Shown in pieces: positions 8,171-16,595 of a DNA stretch of 64,000 bases (positions are counted from its first letter, which is position 1; each line of letters starts with the position of its first letter). A program made the translations under genes and the position numbers. The notes beneath the pieces were generated by a model. That model was not told the DNA's origin, ran no database searches, and saw only the letters and a list, made by a program, of their open reading frames with translations. The DNA comes from Chrysiogenes arsenatis DSM 11915 (GTDB lineage: Bacteria > Chrysiogenota > Chrysiogenetes > Chrysiogenales > Chrysiogenaceae): contig NZ_AWNK01000005.1 in NCBI RefSeq assembly GCF_000469585.1, positions 1 through 64,000 of the forward strand. The letters are read 5' to 3'.

Positions 8171-9271
8171 ATGTCATTGACCGTTGAAAAAGTTCGGGAG
8201 GCACTTGCCCCCGTCAAAGACCCCGAAATCGGCAAAACCCTGCTCGAACTCGGAATGATTAAAGATATCCAGGTCGATGGCGGAGATGTTCTGGTGGTCG
8301 TCGAACTAACCACCGCCGGATGCCCGCTCAAAACACAGATTGAACGCGAATGCCGCGAAGCGGTAGAAACTGTCGCTGGCGTCAAAAGCGTCGCCATCCG
8401 GCTGACCGCACCTGAAACAACTGCCGTCGAAAATCCCCTCCCTGGCATTAAACACATTGTGGCTATTGGCAGTGGCAAAGGTGGCGTCGGCAAATCGACG
8501 GTCACTTGCAATATGGCCGTCGCTCTCGCACGTATGGGTTATAAAGTTGGCTTAATGGATGCCGATATCTACGGCCCATCGGTGCCGAAAATGTTCGGTG
8601 TGACTGAGCGCCCGACCGTGCGTGGCGAAGATATTGTTCCGCCGCAAACCGCCGACGGCATCAAGATTATGAGCATGGGATTTTTTCTCGATGAAAACGA
8701 CCCTGTCATCTGGCGCGGCCCCGTTATTCACAGTGCAATTAAACAGTTTATGTGCGAAGTGGCATGGGAAGAACTCGACTTTCTGCTGCTCGACCTTCCC
8801 CCAGGAACTGGCGATGTGCAGCTGAGCCTCGTACAAACCGTGCCGATTACTGGCGCGGTAGTCGTTTCGACGCCGCAAGACGTTGCCCTGCTCGATGCCC
8901 GTAAAGCGGTAGCTATGTTTGAAAAAACCGGCGTGGAGATCCTTGGTATTGTCGAAAATATGAGCTACCACATCTGCCCCAACTGCAACCACGAAAGCCA
9001 TATTTTTGGCACCGAAGGGGCACGCAAATACGCAGCTGAAAAGAAACTCCCTTTCTTAGGCGATCTCCCGCTCAGCATTGCCGTGCGCGAAACCGGCGAC
9101 GCTGGCACACCGTTCTACGCCGCACTGGAAAGCGAAAGCGACCTCGCCAAGAAGTTCACGAAAATTGCGAAAAACCTTGTCGCCAGTGTTAGCGTGCGGA
9201 TGCAAACCAAACCAGCACCGCAGAAAATCGGCGTATCTAAAGGTGGCAAGTCGGCGTGTAGCGGAGGATAA
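8171..9271 (+). CDS. mrp: Mrp/NBP35-family Fe-S cluster carrier ATPase
   Basis: A cytoplasmic P-loop ATPase that assembles and passes 4Fe-4S clusters to apoproteins (ApbC/Mrp family). Domains: an N-terminal MIP18/DUF59 domain (about 1-80, with Cys51 in TTAGCPL), then the deviant Walker A GSGKGGVGKST (100-110), switch DADIYGPS, DLPPGTGD, and the cluster-binding CPNC pair at about residues 268 and 271. The C-terminal tail ends SACSGG. The start follows AGAGGT. The preceding small 4Fe-4S protein is a plausible client. Confidence 0.95.
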   Translation: MSLTVEKVREALAPVKDPEIGKTLLELGMIKDIQVDGGDVLVVVELTTAGCPLKTQIERECREAVETVAGVKSVAIRLTAPETTAVENPLPGIKHIVAIGSGKGGVGKSTVTCNMAVALARMGYKVGLMDADIYGPSVPKMFGVTERPTVRGEDIVPPQTADGIKIMSMGFFLDENDPVIWRGPVIHSAIKQFMCEVAWEELDFLLLDLPPGTGDVQLSLVQTVPITGAVVVSTPQDVALLDARKAVAMFEKTGVEILGIVENMSYHICPNCNHESHIFGTEGARKYAAEKKLPFLGDLPLSIAVRETGDAGTPFYAALESESDLAKKFTKIAKNLVASVSVRMQTKPAPQKIGVSKGGKSACSGG

Positions 9272-9277
9272 TGTTCT

Positions 9278-9297
9278 TTCTTTTCACGTGAAAAGAA
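9278..9297. repeat. Perfect 20-bp palindrome after mrp
   Basis: TTCTTTTCAC/GTGAAAAGAA is a perfect gapless palindrome starting six bases after the mrp stop. It lacks a following T-run, so it may be a weak terminator or a protein-binding site. Confidence 0.6.
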
Positions 9298-9346
9298 TGG
9301 CAACTCTTACACACAGACGCATATAGACATCCATTAACTACATGGT

Positions 9347-9418
9347 GTCATTTCGAACGAGCGTAGCGAGGAGAAGTCTCAGAAAAAACAAGAGATCTCT
9401 CACTGCGTTCGAGATGAC
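9347..9418. repeat. Dispersed palindromic repeat, copy A (72 bp, expanded loop)
   Basis: Begins GTCATTTCGAACGAG and ends CGTTCGAGATGAC, as do copies C1, D and E. The middle is longer and A-rich. It lies in the mrp-leuB gap. Confidence 0.8.
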
Positions 9419-9481
9419 AAGGGAGATCGTAAATGGTTACAAAATTTTCAGCATATACGGCAAATCAACCGCCAAAAATAA

Positions 9482-10576
<1,095 letters not shown>

Positions 10577-10586
10577 CTATGAACAA

Positions 10587-10612
10587 GGGCAGGAGCAATC
10601 CTGCCCGTTTTC
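10587..10612 (+). terminator. Rho-independent terminator after leuB
   Basis: An 8-bp perfect stem GGGCAGGA/TCCTGCCC with a GCAA tetraloop, followed by GTTTT. It lies in the leader of the next gene, which argues against starting that gene at the ATG at 10579. Confidence 0.85.
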
Positions 10613-10644
10613 CGCATCAACTTCCCCCACACAAGGACACCCCA

Positions 10645-10989
10645 TTGAACCCGAAACATTTTATTGACTTGCTTCCCGAACATGAACAAAACGCCCTCGC
10701 CGCACTGAGCGAACGCCTCGCCGACCTAGAATGCGTCCAGTACGCCACCCTCTACGGCGGCCGCATGGAAGATGGAGAATCGCCACTGAACGTGATCTTT
10801 CTCGTTCCCGAACGGACAGAAGCTGCGCTTGCCCAAATCACCACGCTGCTCGATGCCATTGAAGCCGAATACACGTGCCATATCAAACCCGATATTTTTG
10901 CTGTCGTTCCCTTTCTGACGTTACTGGAGCAACGTCCCTCGTGGCTGAAGAACTTTGAGCAGGATGGAATCGTCCTGTTCCGCCGTTAA
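10645..10989 (+). CDS. Small degenerate nucleotidyltransferase-like protein
   Basis: A 114-residue protein of unknown role. The segment TLYGGRMEDGESPLNVIFLV resembles the GSxARG...D-x-D strand-turn of minimal (MNT) nucleotidyltransferases, followed by a domain ending IKPDIFAVVPF and a DGIVLF C-terminus that also recur in that fold. The paired catalytic acidic residues are replaced (PLN), so activity is doubtful. The TTG at 10645 is chosen because AAGGA lies 7 bases upstream and an earlier ATG at 10579 would place the leuB terminator inside the gene. No HEPN partner is adjacent. Confidence 0.6.
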   Translation: MNPKHFIDLLPEHEQNALAALSERLADLECVQYATLYGGRMEDGESPLNVIFLVPERTEAALAQITTLLDAIEAEYTCHIKPDIFAVVPFLTLLEQRPSWLKNFEQDGIVLFRR

Positions 10990-10995
10990 GCCCAC

Positions 10996-12861
10996 ATGCA
11001 CAGGCGCGCCCGGTCACTCTTTTCCTTTGTCATGCTGGTACTGCTTCTCGTATCTATTCGCCCTCTCACCAGCACCGCTACGACCGTGGCCGACCTTGAA
11101 CACTACGTCTACCTCTCTCAACCGCAACTCACCGATACCGTGGCTGCCGTTGTGGTCAACTCGAAACGGATCGACCTCTATGACCATGACGGGACGCGCA
11201 TTGACTCGCTGGAGTCGCCACGCGGTTCCATCACACAATTGACCGCTCACGCGACGCAACCGGAGCTTTTCTTTCTTGCGAGTGACACGAACAACCGCCG
11301 CCAAGTCTTTCGCTGGAACCACGCGCACGCGACCGTGCAACAACTCACTTCGTTTGATGCTGGCGTACTGCTCTTTTCCCTCGGTCATGACGCCCTTTAC
11401 CTTGCCGTCAATAGCGGACGATTGAATGCAAAAACACACGATCCCATCCAGTTTCACGACCTCTATCAACAGACAATTGCTACCCGTGAAACCACCCCGT
11501 TACTGCAAAACCAACCACTCCGCATCACATCGCTTGACGTCGCTCCCGACGAACAATCGCTCCTTTTCGCCGCGCATCGTGACGAACCAATCTGGTATCC
11601 CGTCGATTACGATATTTTCCTGTTCGACACAACCAACCGATCACTTACCACACTGGTTGAACGCCCTGCTATGGACGCCGCACCGCGCTTTTCCCCAGAT
11701 GGCAGCCGCTTTCTGTACCTCAGCGCCAACGGTGTTCCCGGATGGGGCTACCAATTACAACCGCGCATCTACGATTTCGCTACCGGTAGCGACACACCAC
11801 TGGCCATCCGTCCACCAGACGACTGCCGCATCGCAACGTGGGTCAACAACCACACCGTACAGTACCTCAGTGTCGCGGGAATGCAACAACGGCTCATCAC
11901 CCAAACCACTGGTGCCACCCCACAAGAAACCCAGTTCCCCTCGCCCCACTATATAGAAAACTACGCGTCCCGCGGCGCTACCACACTCCTCTTGAGTGTC
12001 CATATCGACGAACCAGAAGAGTTGTCATTCTTCATGGGCAACACGCTTCGCTGGCGAACACACTACAACAAACAGACACGTGATCTCCCGCGCGGAGCAA
12101 CAGTACCCATCGCCTGGCAATCGGGTGAGCAAACCATCCACGGCCTCCTTACCTTTCCGGTACACTACGACGCCAACAAACGCTATCCACTTATCTTGAA
12201 CTTGCACGGCGGCCCAGCCGATGTCTACACCGAACGATTTAGCGGCTACCCATATTTCCTGCCGGTTCAAGTTATGGCTCATCGGGGTGCATTTGTGCTA
12301 CGGCCAAATCCCCGTGGCAGCGCTGGTTGGGGACTCCAATTCCGCCGTGCCAATATCGGCGATTGGGGCGGCGGCGATGTAGATGATGTCATCGCAGGGG
12401 TCGATTTTGCCATCGCACACTACGCGGTAGATACCAACGAACTCAGCGTCGCTGGCTGGAGCTATGGTGGCTACCTCAGCGCAATGGCCATCAGTCGTTA
12501 CCCCGAACGCTTCCGTCGCGCCATCATTGGAGCCGGCATCACCAACCTTACCAGCTATATCAATTCTACGCTCTACACTGGCTTTGCCGAATCATATATG
12601 GGCGACCTTGACCAACTTCCACTGCTCATTGAGCGCTCGCCGCTTTTTTATACAAAATCCGTGCAGGCCGAAGTGCTGCTGATACATGGCACCCGTGATC
12701 GCATCGTTCCTTACGCGCAAGGAATAGAATATTATAACGCACTGCTCAAACACGGCGTGCGTGTCCACTTCGACAGCTACCCGTTTGCCCACTCGTACCG
12801 TCACTCAGGGGACACGGCCAAACTTCAGCAGCGTGTGGTTGACTTCCTCCTGCCAGAGTAA
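10996..12861 (+). CDS. Secreted S9-family prolyl oligopeptidase-like peptidase
   Basis: A 621-residue exported serine peptidase or acyl-peptidase. A signal peptide (basic MHRRAR, then a hydrophobic stretch to about residue 28) precedes a beta-propeller-like region (about 30-370, including the WD40-like DAAPRFSPDGSRFLYLS) and a C-terminal alpha/beta-hydrolase domain. The triad is probably Ser489 in GWSYGGY, Asp568 in HGTRDRIVP and His599 or His603 in the AHSYRH segment. The HGGP oxyanion motif is at about 408. It starts six bases after the nucleotidyltransferase-like gene and is followed by murE 27 bp later, so these may be one transcript. Substrate cannot be told from sequence. Confidence 0.9.
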   Translation: MHRRARSLFSFVMLVLLLVSIRPLTSTATTVADLEHYVYLSQPQLTDTVAAVVVNSKRIDLYDHDGTRIDSLESPRGSITQLTAHATQPELFFLASDTNNRRQVFRWNHAHATVQQLTSFDAGVLLFSLGHDALYLAVNSGRLNAKTHDPIQFHDLYQQTIATRETTPLLQNQPLRITSLDVAPDEQSLLFAAHRDEPIWYPVDYDIFLFDTTNRSLTTLVERPAMDAAPRFSPDGSRFLYLSANGVPGWGYQLQPRIYDFATGSDTPLAIRPPDDCRIATWVNNHTVQYLSVAGMQQRLITQTTGATPQETQFPSPHYIENYASRGATTLLLSVHIDEPEELSFFMGNTLRWRTHYNKQTRDLPRGATVPIAWQSGEQTIHGLLTFPVHYDANKRYPLILNLHGGPADVYTERFSGYPYFLPVQVMAHRGAFVLRPNPRGSAGWGLQFRRANIGDWGGGDVDDVIAGVDFAIAHYAVDTNELSVAGWSYGGYLSAMAISRYPERFRRAIIGAGITNLTSYINSTLYTGFAESYMGDLDQLPLLIERSPLFYTKSVQAEVLLIHGTRDRIVPYAQGIEYYNALLKHGVRVHFDSYPFAHSYRHSGDTAKLQQRVVDFLLPE

Positions 12862-12888
12862 ACATCCATCAAAGGAGAACTTTTTCAG

Positions 12889-14328
12889 ATGAAAACACTG
12901 CACGACATCGCTACCGCGCTCGATATCGAACCACTCCCACACTACGCCACGCTCACCCCAACCGCGCTTGCGTGGGATAGTCGCACCATCCCTGACAATT
13001 CACTCTTTATCGCCGTTGCCGGTCTAAATTACGATCCGCATGATGATCTACCGTCGCTTGCGGCCAGCGGAAAAATTCTGGCAGCGCTCGTCGAGCGAGA
13101 AATCTCGCTGAGCATCCCGACACTGGTTATTCCTGATCTCGCCGAACGCGAAGGGGAAATTGCTGCACTCTGCTACGACTATCCTGCGCGCCAGATGCGC
13201 GTTGTTGGCGTTACCGGCACCAACGGCAAAAGTTCTACCGTTACCTATCTTGCCCAGATCTATCATGCGCTCGGTAAACGTGCTGCGGTGCTGGGAACAC
13301 TCGGCTACGCCGTGTGGCCAGAGCCGCTAACGCCGCTTTCTAATACCACACCACGCGGCGCCGAGCTCCAAACCCTGTTCAACACCAGCATCGCCGAGGG
13401 TGTCGACTATCTCTTTATGGAAGTCTCTTCCCATTCACTGGAACTTGGCCGCGTACAGGGAACTCAGTTTTTCGGTGCGCTGTTTACAAACCTTACTCCG
13501 GATCACCTCGATTTCCACGGCACCATGGAAAACTATCTCGCCGCAAAGTGGCGCCTGTTTACCGAATATTCCCCCGCCATCGCGCTGGTCAATCGTGAAC
13601 GCGTTCCACTGAGCGCTACACAGTGGCATACCGTCGCAAGTTATGGAACAAATGGCTCTTGGCGCGTAGAAAACCAAATCATGGATGAACAAGGGATTGC
13701 TTTCCAGATGCAAGGGCACCATTTCCGCGCACCGCTCTATGGCCCCTTTAACCTCGAAAACATCCAGGCAGCTGTCGCATTTGCGCTGGCAGACGGCTAC
13801 GCTCCAGCCGAAATAGCGGAGGCACTTACTACCCTGCAACCCCCAGCCGGACGCTTTCAGGTTGTGGCCGTCAACAGCATCCGTGCCATCATTGATTACG
13901 CCCATACTCCAGATGCTTTGGAACGCTTACTCCACGGTGCGCGCGCCCTCTGCACCGGTCGATTGATTGTTGTGTTTGGCTGTGGTGGCGACCGCGATAC
14001 CACGAAACGCCCTAAAATGGGAGCACTGGCATCGCAGTTGGCAGATATCGCTCTTGTCACCGACGACAACCCACGTACCGAAAATCCAGATCAGATTATC
14101 GCGCAAATCATAGCACCGATGGATCCTGCCAAAACCGAAACCATCCGTGACCGTACCACCGCTATTCAGCGCGCCTGCGAACTTGCAGGCGAGGATGATT
14201 TGCTGGTAATTGCTGGTAAAGGGCATGAAGAATACCAAATCTACGGAAGAGAACGGATTCACTTTAGCGACCTAGAGACCTTCCAAAAAACAGCGCAAAT
14301 GGCGAAAATAACATCAAGCAAACCGTAA
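12889..14328 (+). CDS. murE: UDP-MurNAc-tripeptide synthetase (MurE, meso-DAP type)
   Basis: Adds meso-diaminopimelate to UDP-MurNAc-L-Ala-D-Glu in peptidoglycan synthesis. The 479 residues show the ATP loop VTGTNGKSS (about 107-115), the carbamylated-Lys region FHGTMENYLAAKWRLF, the HTPDALE segment and the DNPRTENPDQI motif (from about 393). DNPR is the diagnostic motif for diaminopimelate rather than lysine. AAAGGAG precedes the ATG. It stands alone rather than in a dcw cluster. Confidence 0.97.
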   Translation: MKTLHDIATALDIEPLPHYATLTPTALAWDSRTIPDNSLFIAVAGLNYDPHDDLPSLAASGKILAALVEREISLSIPTLVIPDLAEREGEIAALCYDYPARQMRVVGVTGTNGKSSTVTYLAQIYHALGKRAAVLGTLGYAVWPEPLTPLSNTTPRGAELQTLFNTSIAEGVDYLFMEVSSHSLELGRVQGTQFFGALFTNLTPDHLDFHGTMENYLAAKWRLFTEYSPAIALVNRERVPLSATQWHTVASYGTNGSWRVENQIMDEQGIAFQMQGHHFRAPLYGPFNLENIQAAVAFALADGYAPAEIAEALTTLQPPAGRFQVVAVNSIRAIIDYAHTPDALERLLHGARALCTGRLIVVFGCGGDRDTTKRPKMGALASQLADIALVTDDNPRTENPDQIIAQIIAPMDPAKTETIRDRTTAIQRACELAGEDDLLVIAGKGHEEYQIYGRERIHFSDLETFQKTAQMAKITSSKP

Positions 14329-14421
14329 AACTGACGAAGAGTTATCCTAATGAGGTCGATTTCCCTTGTAGAAAGAGGGGAAAACCCCTAACAATACTGA
14401 AAAACAGACACGAGGTGCCCT

Positions 14422-14556
14422 ATAAACAAGAATGTCATCAAACTTATTATTGGTCTTGGCGTTGTCGGCCTATTACTCGGCGGGTTGGTTATTTGGGAAG
14501 CAAATACTGAAAAAAATTACGGTTACGTAAAAACCGTCAGCCCATCTGGCCGCTAG
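14422..14556 (+). CDS. 44-residue single-span membrane peptide with ATA (or other rare) start
   Basis: The frame reads NKNVIKLIIGLGVVGLLLGG and continues LVIWEANTEKNYGYVKTVSPSGR, a typical tiny inner-membrane protein with one helix (about residues 5-24). A GAGGTG ribosome site (14412-14417) sits just before ATA at 14422, where an ATG would be expected. The frame is closed by a stop at 14398 and has no ATG, GTG or TTG before the helix. A strong terminator follows 20 bp after the stop. It is either a gene using ATA, a gene freshly inactivated by an ATG-to-ATA change, or an error. Confidence 0.55.
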   Translation: MNKNVIKLIIGLGVVGLLLGGLVIWEANTEKNYGYVKTVSPSGR

Positions 14557-14574
14557 GGTAACGCTACCGTTCAC

Positions 14575-14602
14575 GCCCCAAGGAGTTTGGGGCTTTTTTT
14601 TT
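14575..14602 (+). terminator. Rho-independent terminator
   Basis: GCCCCAA-GGAG-TTTGGGGC followed by nine T residues; ends the murE/small membrane peptide unit before the convergent defence island. Confidence 0.92.
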
Positions 14603-14739
14603 GTGCTTTTCAGCAGACCGCCCCTTTCAATTCAGGTCGGGAGGGTTTGCGGAGTTGGCCTGTTCGTTACTCATAGATTATCTCGATTGCTGGTTTTCAA
14701 TCTTTTCACACGCCACCACACCACGTTATCTTGCCAACA

Positions 14740-15915
14740 TCATTTGAGTTCGACACCGTTAGCTAATCGACTTGCCGCGGCTAATAGCCGATCAAATTCT
14801 GGTGGATAACTGTTGTCGCCTGAGCTTTCAATGAATGCATAAGGGAGCCGTAACACAAATTGCCATTGAGTTCCGTCGCAAACCCCAGGGTTTACATATC
14901 TACTATTCCAGTCCCAAACATTTATTTCGTGACACACTTGCAGAAACTTTGACCAAGCACCTTTCTTTACGCTAAGAACGGTGGTTGGCACTACATGCCC
15001 ATCACTGAGATGCCAAATTTCGTAGTCAATCGTTTCATCTTTTAAGGTAAGCGCATACGATGAGCCAAAGTAGCCGCCGACGGAGAAGTGAAACTCTACT
15101 GGGATCAGATCAGTGTCACCGATATCGGCAACCTGAAGTTTCTCAATCTCTCGGTGTGCCTTCAAAATTATTTCAAAATGTGACAGTGGTACGTCAATGC
15201 CCTGCTCGAAAAAGTCAATAAGGTACTTCTCCGAACAAGGGCGAAATCCTTTGCGATAGCAGAATAGATATGCCACCGCCTCGGCTTCCAGCTCTTCTAT
15301 TTCGTGAGAAAGACGTTTTGTCCGTTCAGATAAATGATCACAAAAAATATGTGCCAGTTCGTGAACTAGCGTGGGGAACTGTTGAGCAATACCGTGATTT
15401 GAGTTGATTGTGAGAGAATAATGTATTTGTGGCGAGTTTTTCTCGTCCGGTTGCGTATAGCAAGTCACGTATCCCGCTTGAAAAACTGAAAGTGGTTTGA
15501 ACTCTACGTGAATATTCTTTTTATCGCAGTTGTAGACAAGACGCCGGAATGCTAATTCCAAGTCAGCGCCAACAGACCCTTCAAATGGGAACAGGCGATC
15601 GCATAACGCGCCTAGCGGAATATCACTCTCATACCCTTCTATAGGCCGCCCATCCGTATCCCGAATATCATAGACAAATGCAACCGGACCAAAAGGGATA
15701 AGCGTTACAATTGGCGCTGCGCCTGGCAGCACGTAGCGATCATACACCTTCCATTTTGATTCAGAAAAAACCAATTGCGCATCGGGCCGCTGCTGCGCAA
15801 TCAAAAAGGCATTGTAAGGAGCAAGATAACGACTTTGTTTGAGGAAATCTAACCGCAAAAAGAACGCTGGTGGCTGTTCAGACATGCGCCGCATACGCTC
15901 TATCAAATCTTCCAA
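14740..15915 (-). CDS. ArdC-like/ImmA-like zinc metallopeptidase
   Basis: A 391-residue protein with a zinc-peptidase centre HELAH (185-189) and a downstream ELEAEAVAYL helix (about 208-217) supplying the third ligand, as in ImmA/IrrE (DUF955) proteins. The N-terminal part (about 25-85: YNAFLIAQQRP, a conserved W, then GAAPIVTLIPFGPV) resembles the ArdC antirestriction N-terminal domain. The C-terminal ~130 residues are unrecognised. The TTG at 15915 has no good ribosome site. A well-placed ATG at 15947-15949 (after AAAGGGA) is in another frame and stops after 23 codons, so the true start is uncertain. It is the last gene of the restriction island. Its target could be a repressor or phage protein; that is inference. 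Confidence 0.75.
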   Translation of the reverse strand: MEDLIERMRRMSEQPPAFFLRLDFLKQSRYLAPYNAFLIAQQRPDAQLVFSESKWKVYDRYVLPGAAPIVTLIPFGPVAFVYDIRDTDGRPIEGYESDIPLGALCDRLFPFEGSVGADLELAFRRLVYNCDKKNIHVEFKPLSVFQAGYVTCYTQPDEKNSPQIHYSLTINSNHGIAQQFPTLVHELAHIFCDHLSERTKRLSHEIEELEAEAVAYLFCYRKGFRPCSEKYLIDFFEQGIDVPLSHFEIILKAHREIEKLQVADIGDTDLIPVEFHFSVGGYFGSSYALTLKDETIDYEIWHLSDGHVVPTTVLSVKKGAWSKFLQVCHEINVWDWNSRYVNPGVCDGTQWQFVLRLPYAFIESSGDNSYPPEFDRLLAAASRLANGVELK

Positions 15916-16002
15916 TTGCGTACGAAGGTGCTGTACCTTCAGCTCGCATGGTAATCCCTTTCTGTGTTATTCCGCGAACGGCTACGAAATAGTGAGGCTA
16001 CT

Positions 16003-16185
16003 CTAGCCAGAGACCTTAAGCTTGTTTAGTAATTCTAAAGATAAAGATTCATCAATGTGATTGTTAAGCCCAAGCTCATGATATATTGCCACAGCAACAT
16101 CCTCTACCAGACGGTCTTTATTGCAAGTATCATTGTAATTTGCTATTGCATTTCGAATTTTCTTTTCAAATGAATCTAATTTCAT
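16003..16185 (-). CDS. Small unknown protein of the restriction island
   Basis: Sixty residues starting KLDSFEKKIRNAIANYND, mostly helical, charged, no membrane segment. The ATG at 16185 has AAGGAG 8 bases upstream, better placed than the GTG three codons before. AT-rich like its neighbours. I do not recognise the family. It lies between the metallopeptidase and the 106-residue protein, all on the same strand, which suggests a shared transcript. Confidence 0.6.
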   Translation of the reverse strand: MKLDSFEKKIRNAIANYNDTCNKDRLVEDVAVAIYHELGLNNHIDESLSLELLNKLKVSG

Positions 16186-16274
16186 CTTACACACTCCTTA
16201 ATCAATCAAGATTTATAAATGACCCGCATACAAGACGAAATTTCGTACTATCTTGAACCGTTCATTGCGCCGAA

Positions 16275-16595
16275 TTATAAATAACTATTTAAGTGACGCA
16301 TTAGTGTTTTAAACCGTTCATCGCTAATTTCATCTGAATTCGCTTCCTGTGCAATGGAGTAGGGATCACCACCTGATCCCGCTAACTGTGACCACTTATA
16401 TTTAACGTCTTCCGGTGATACTTTTGGCGCAGTCTTTTCTATCGCTGTTAACCCTAATATAGCTTTTCGTAATCTAGTAGTCTTATTGCACATGTTCTTA
16501 TAATCCTTTTTGAGAACTAAACTCGAATAAAAGGCTATCTGCAAATTGAATATGTACGTTACAAGTGGGGTTATGTGCGTCACTAAAGTTGCCAT
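16275..16595 (-). CDS. Unknown protein overlapping the restriction enzyme gene
   Basis: A 106-residue protein whose ATG lies 13 bases inside the 3' end of the restriction-modification gene, an arrangement typical of translational coupling. An N-terminal hydrophobic stretch (about residues 8-28) may be a membrane anchor or part of a core. The rest is basic, then acidic (KVSPEDVKYKWSQLAG, DEISDERFKTLMRHL). No recognised domain. By position it may be an accessory or control subunit of the restriction enzyme, which is inference. Confidence 0.5.
   Translation of the reverse strand: MATLVTHITPLVTYIFNLQIAFYSSLVLKKDYKNMCNKTTRLRKAILGLTAIEKTAPKVSPEDVKYKWSQLAGSGGDPYSIAQEANSDEISDERFKTLMRHLNSYL

Noticed and set aside
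9347-9418. CRISPR-like array from the dispersed repeats
   Set aside because: Copies are scattered over 30 kb, palindromic along their length, and lack regular spacers or cas genes.
11014-11469. Minus-strand frame opposite the S9 peptidase
   Set aside because: Antisense to a clear gene, no ribosome site and no recognisable motif.
14376-14389. Terminator for murE at AGGGGAAAACCCCT
   Set aside because: Only a 5-bp stem and no T-run after it; the stronger terminator is at 14575-14602.
14603-14739. Possible tRNA fragment or attachment site at the island's left edge
   Set aside because: I tried to fold the stretch as a tRNA 3' end and found no acceptor/T-arm pairing; no matching direct repeat was found at the right edge near 19800-20050.
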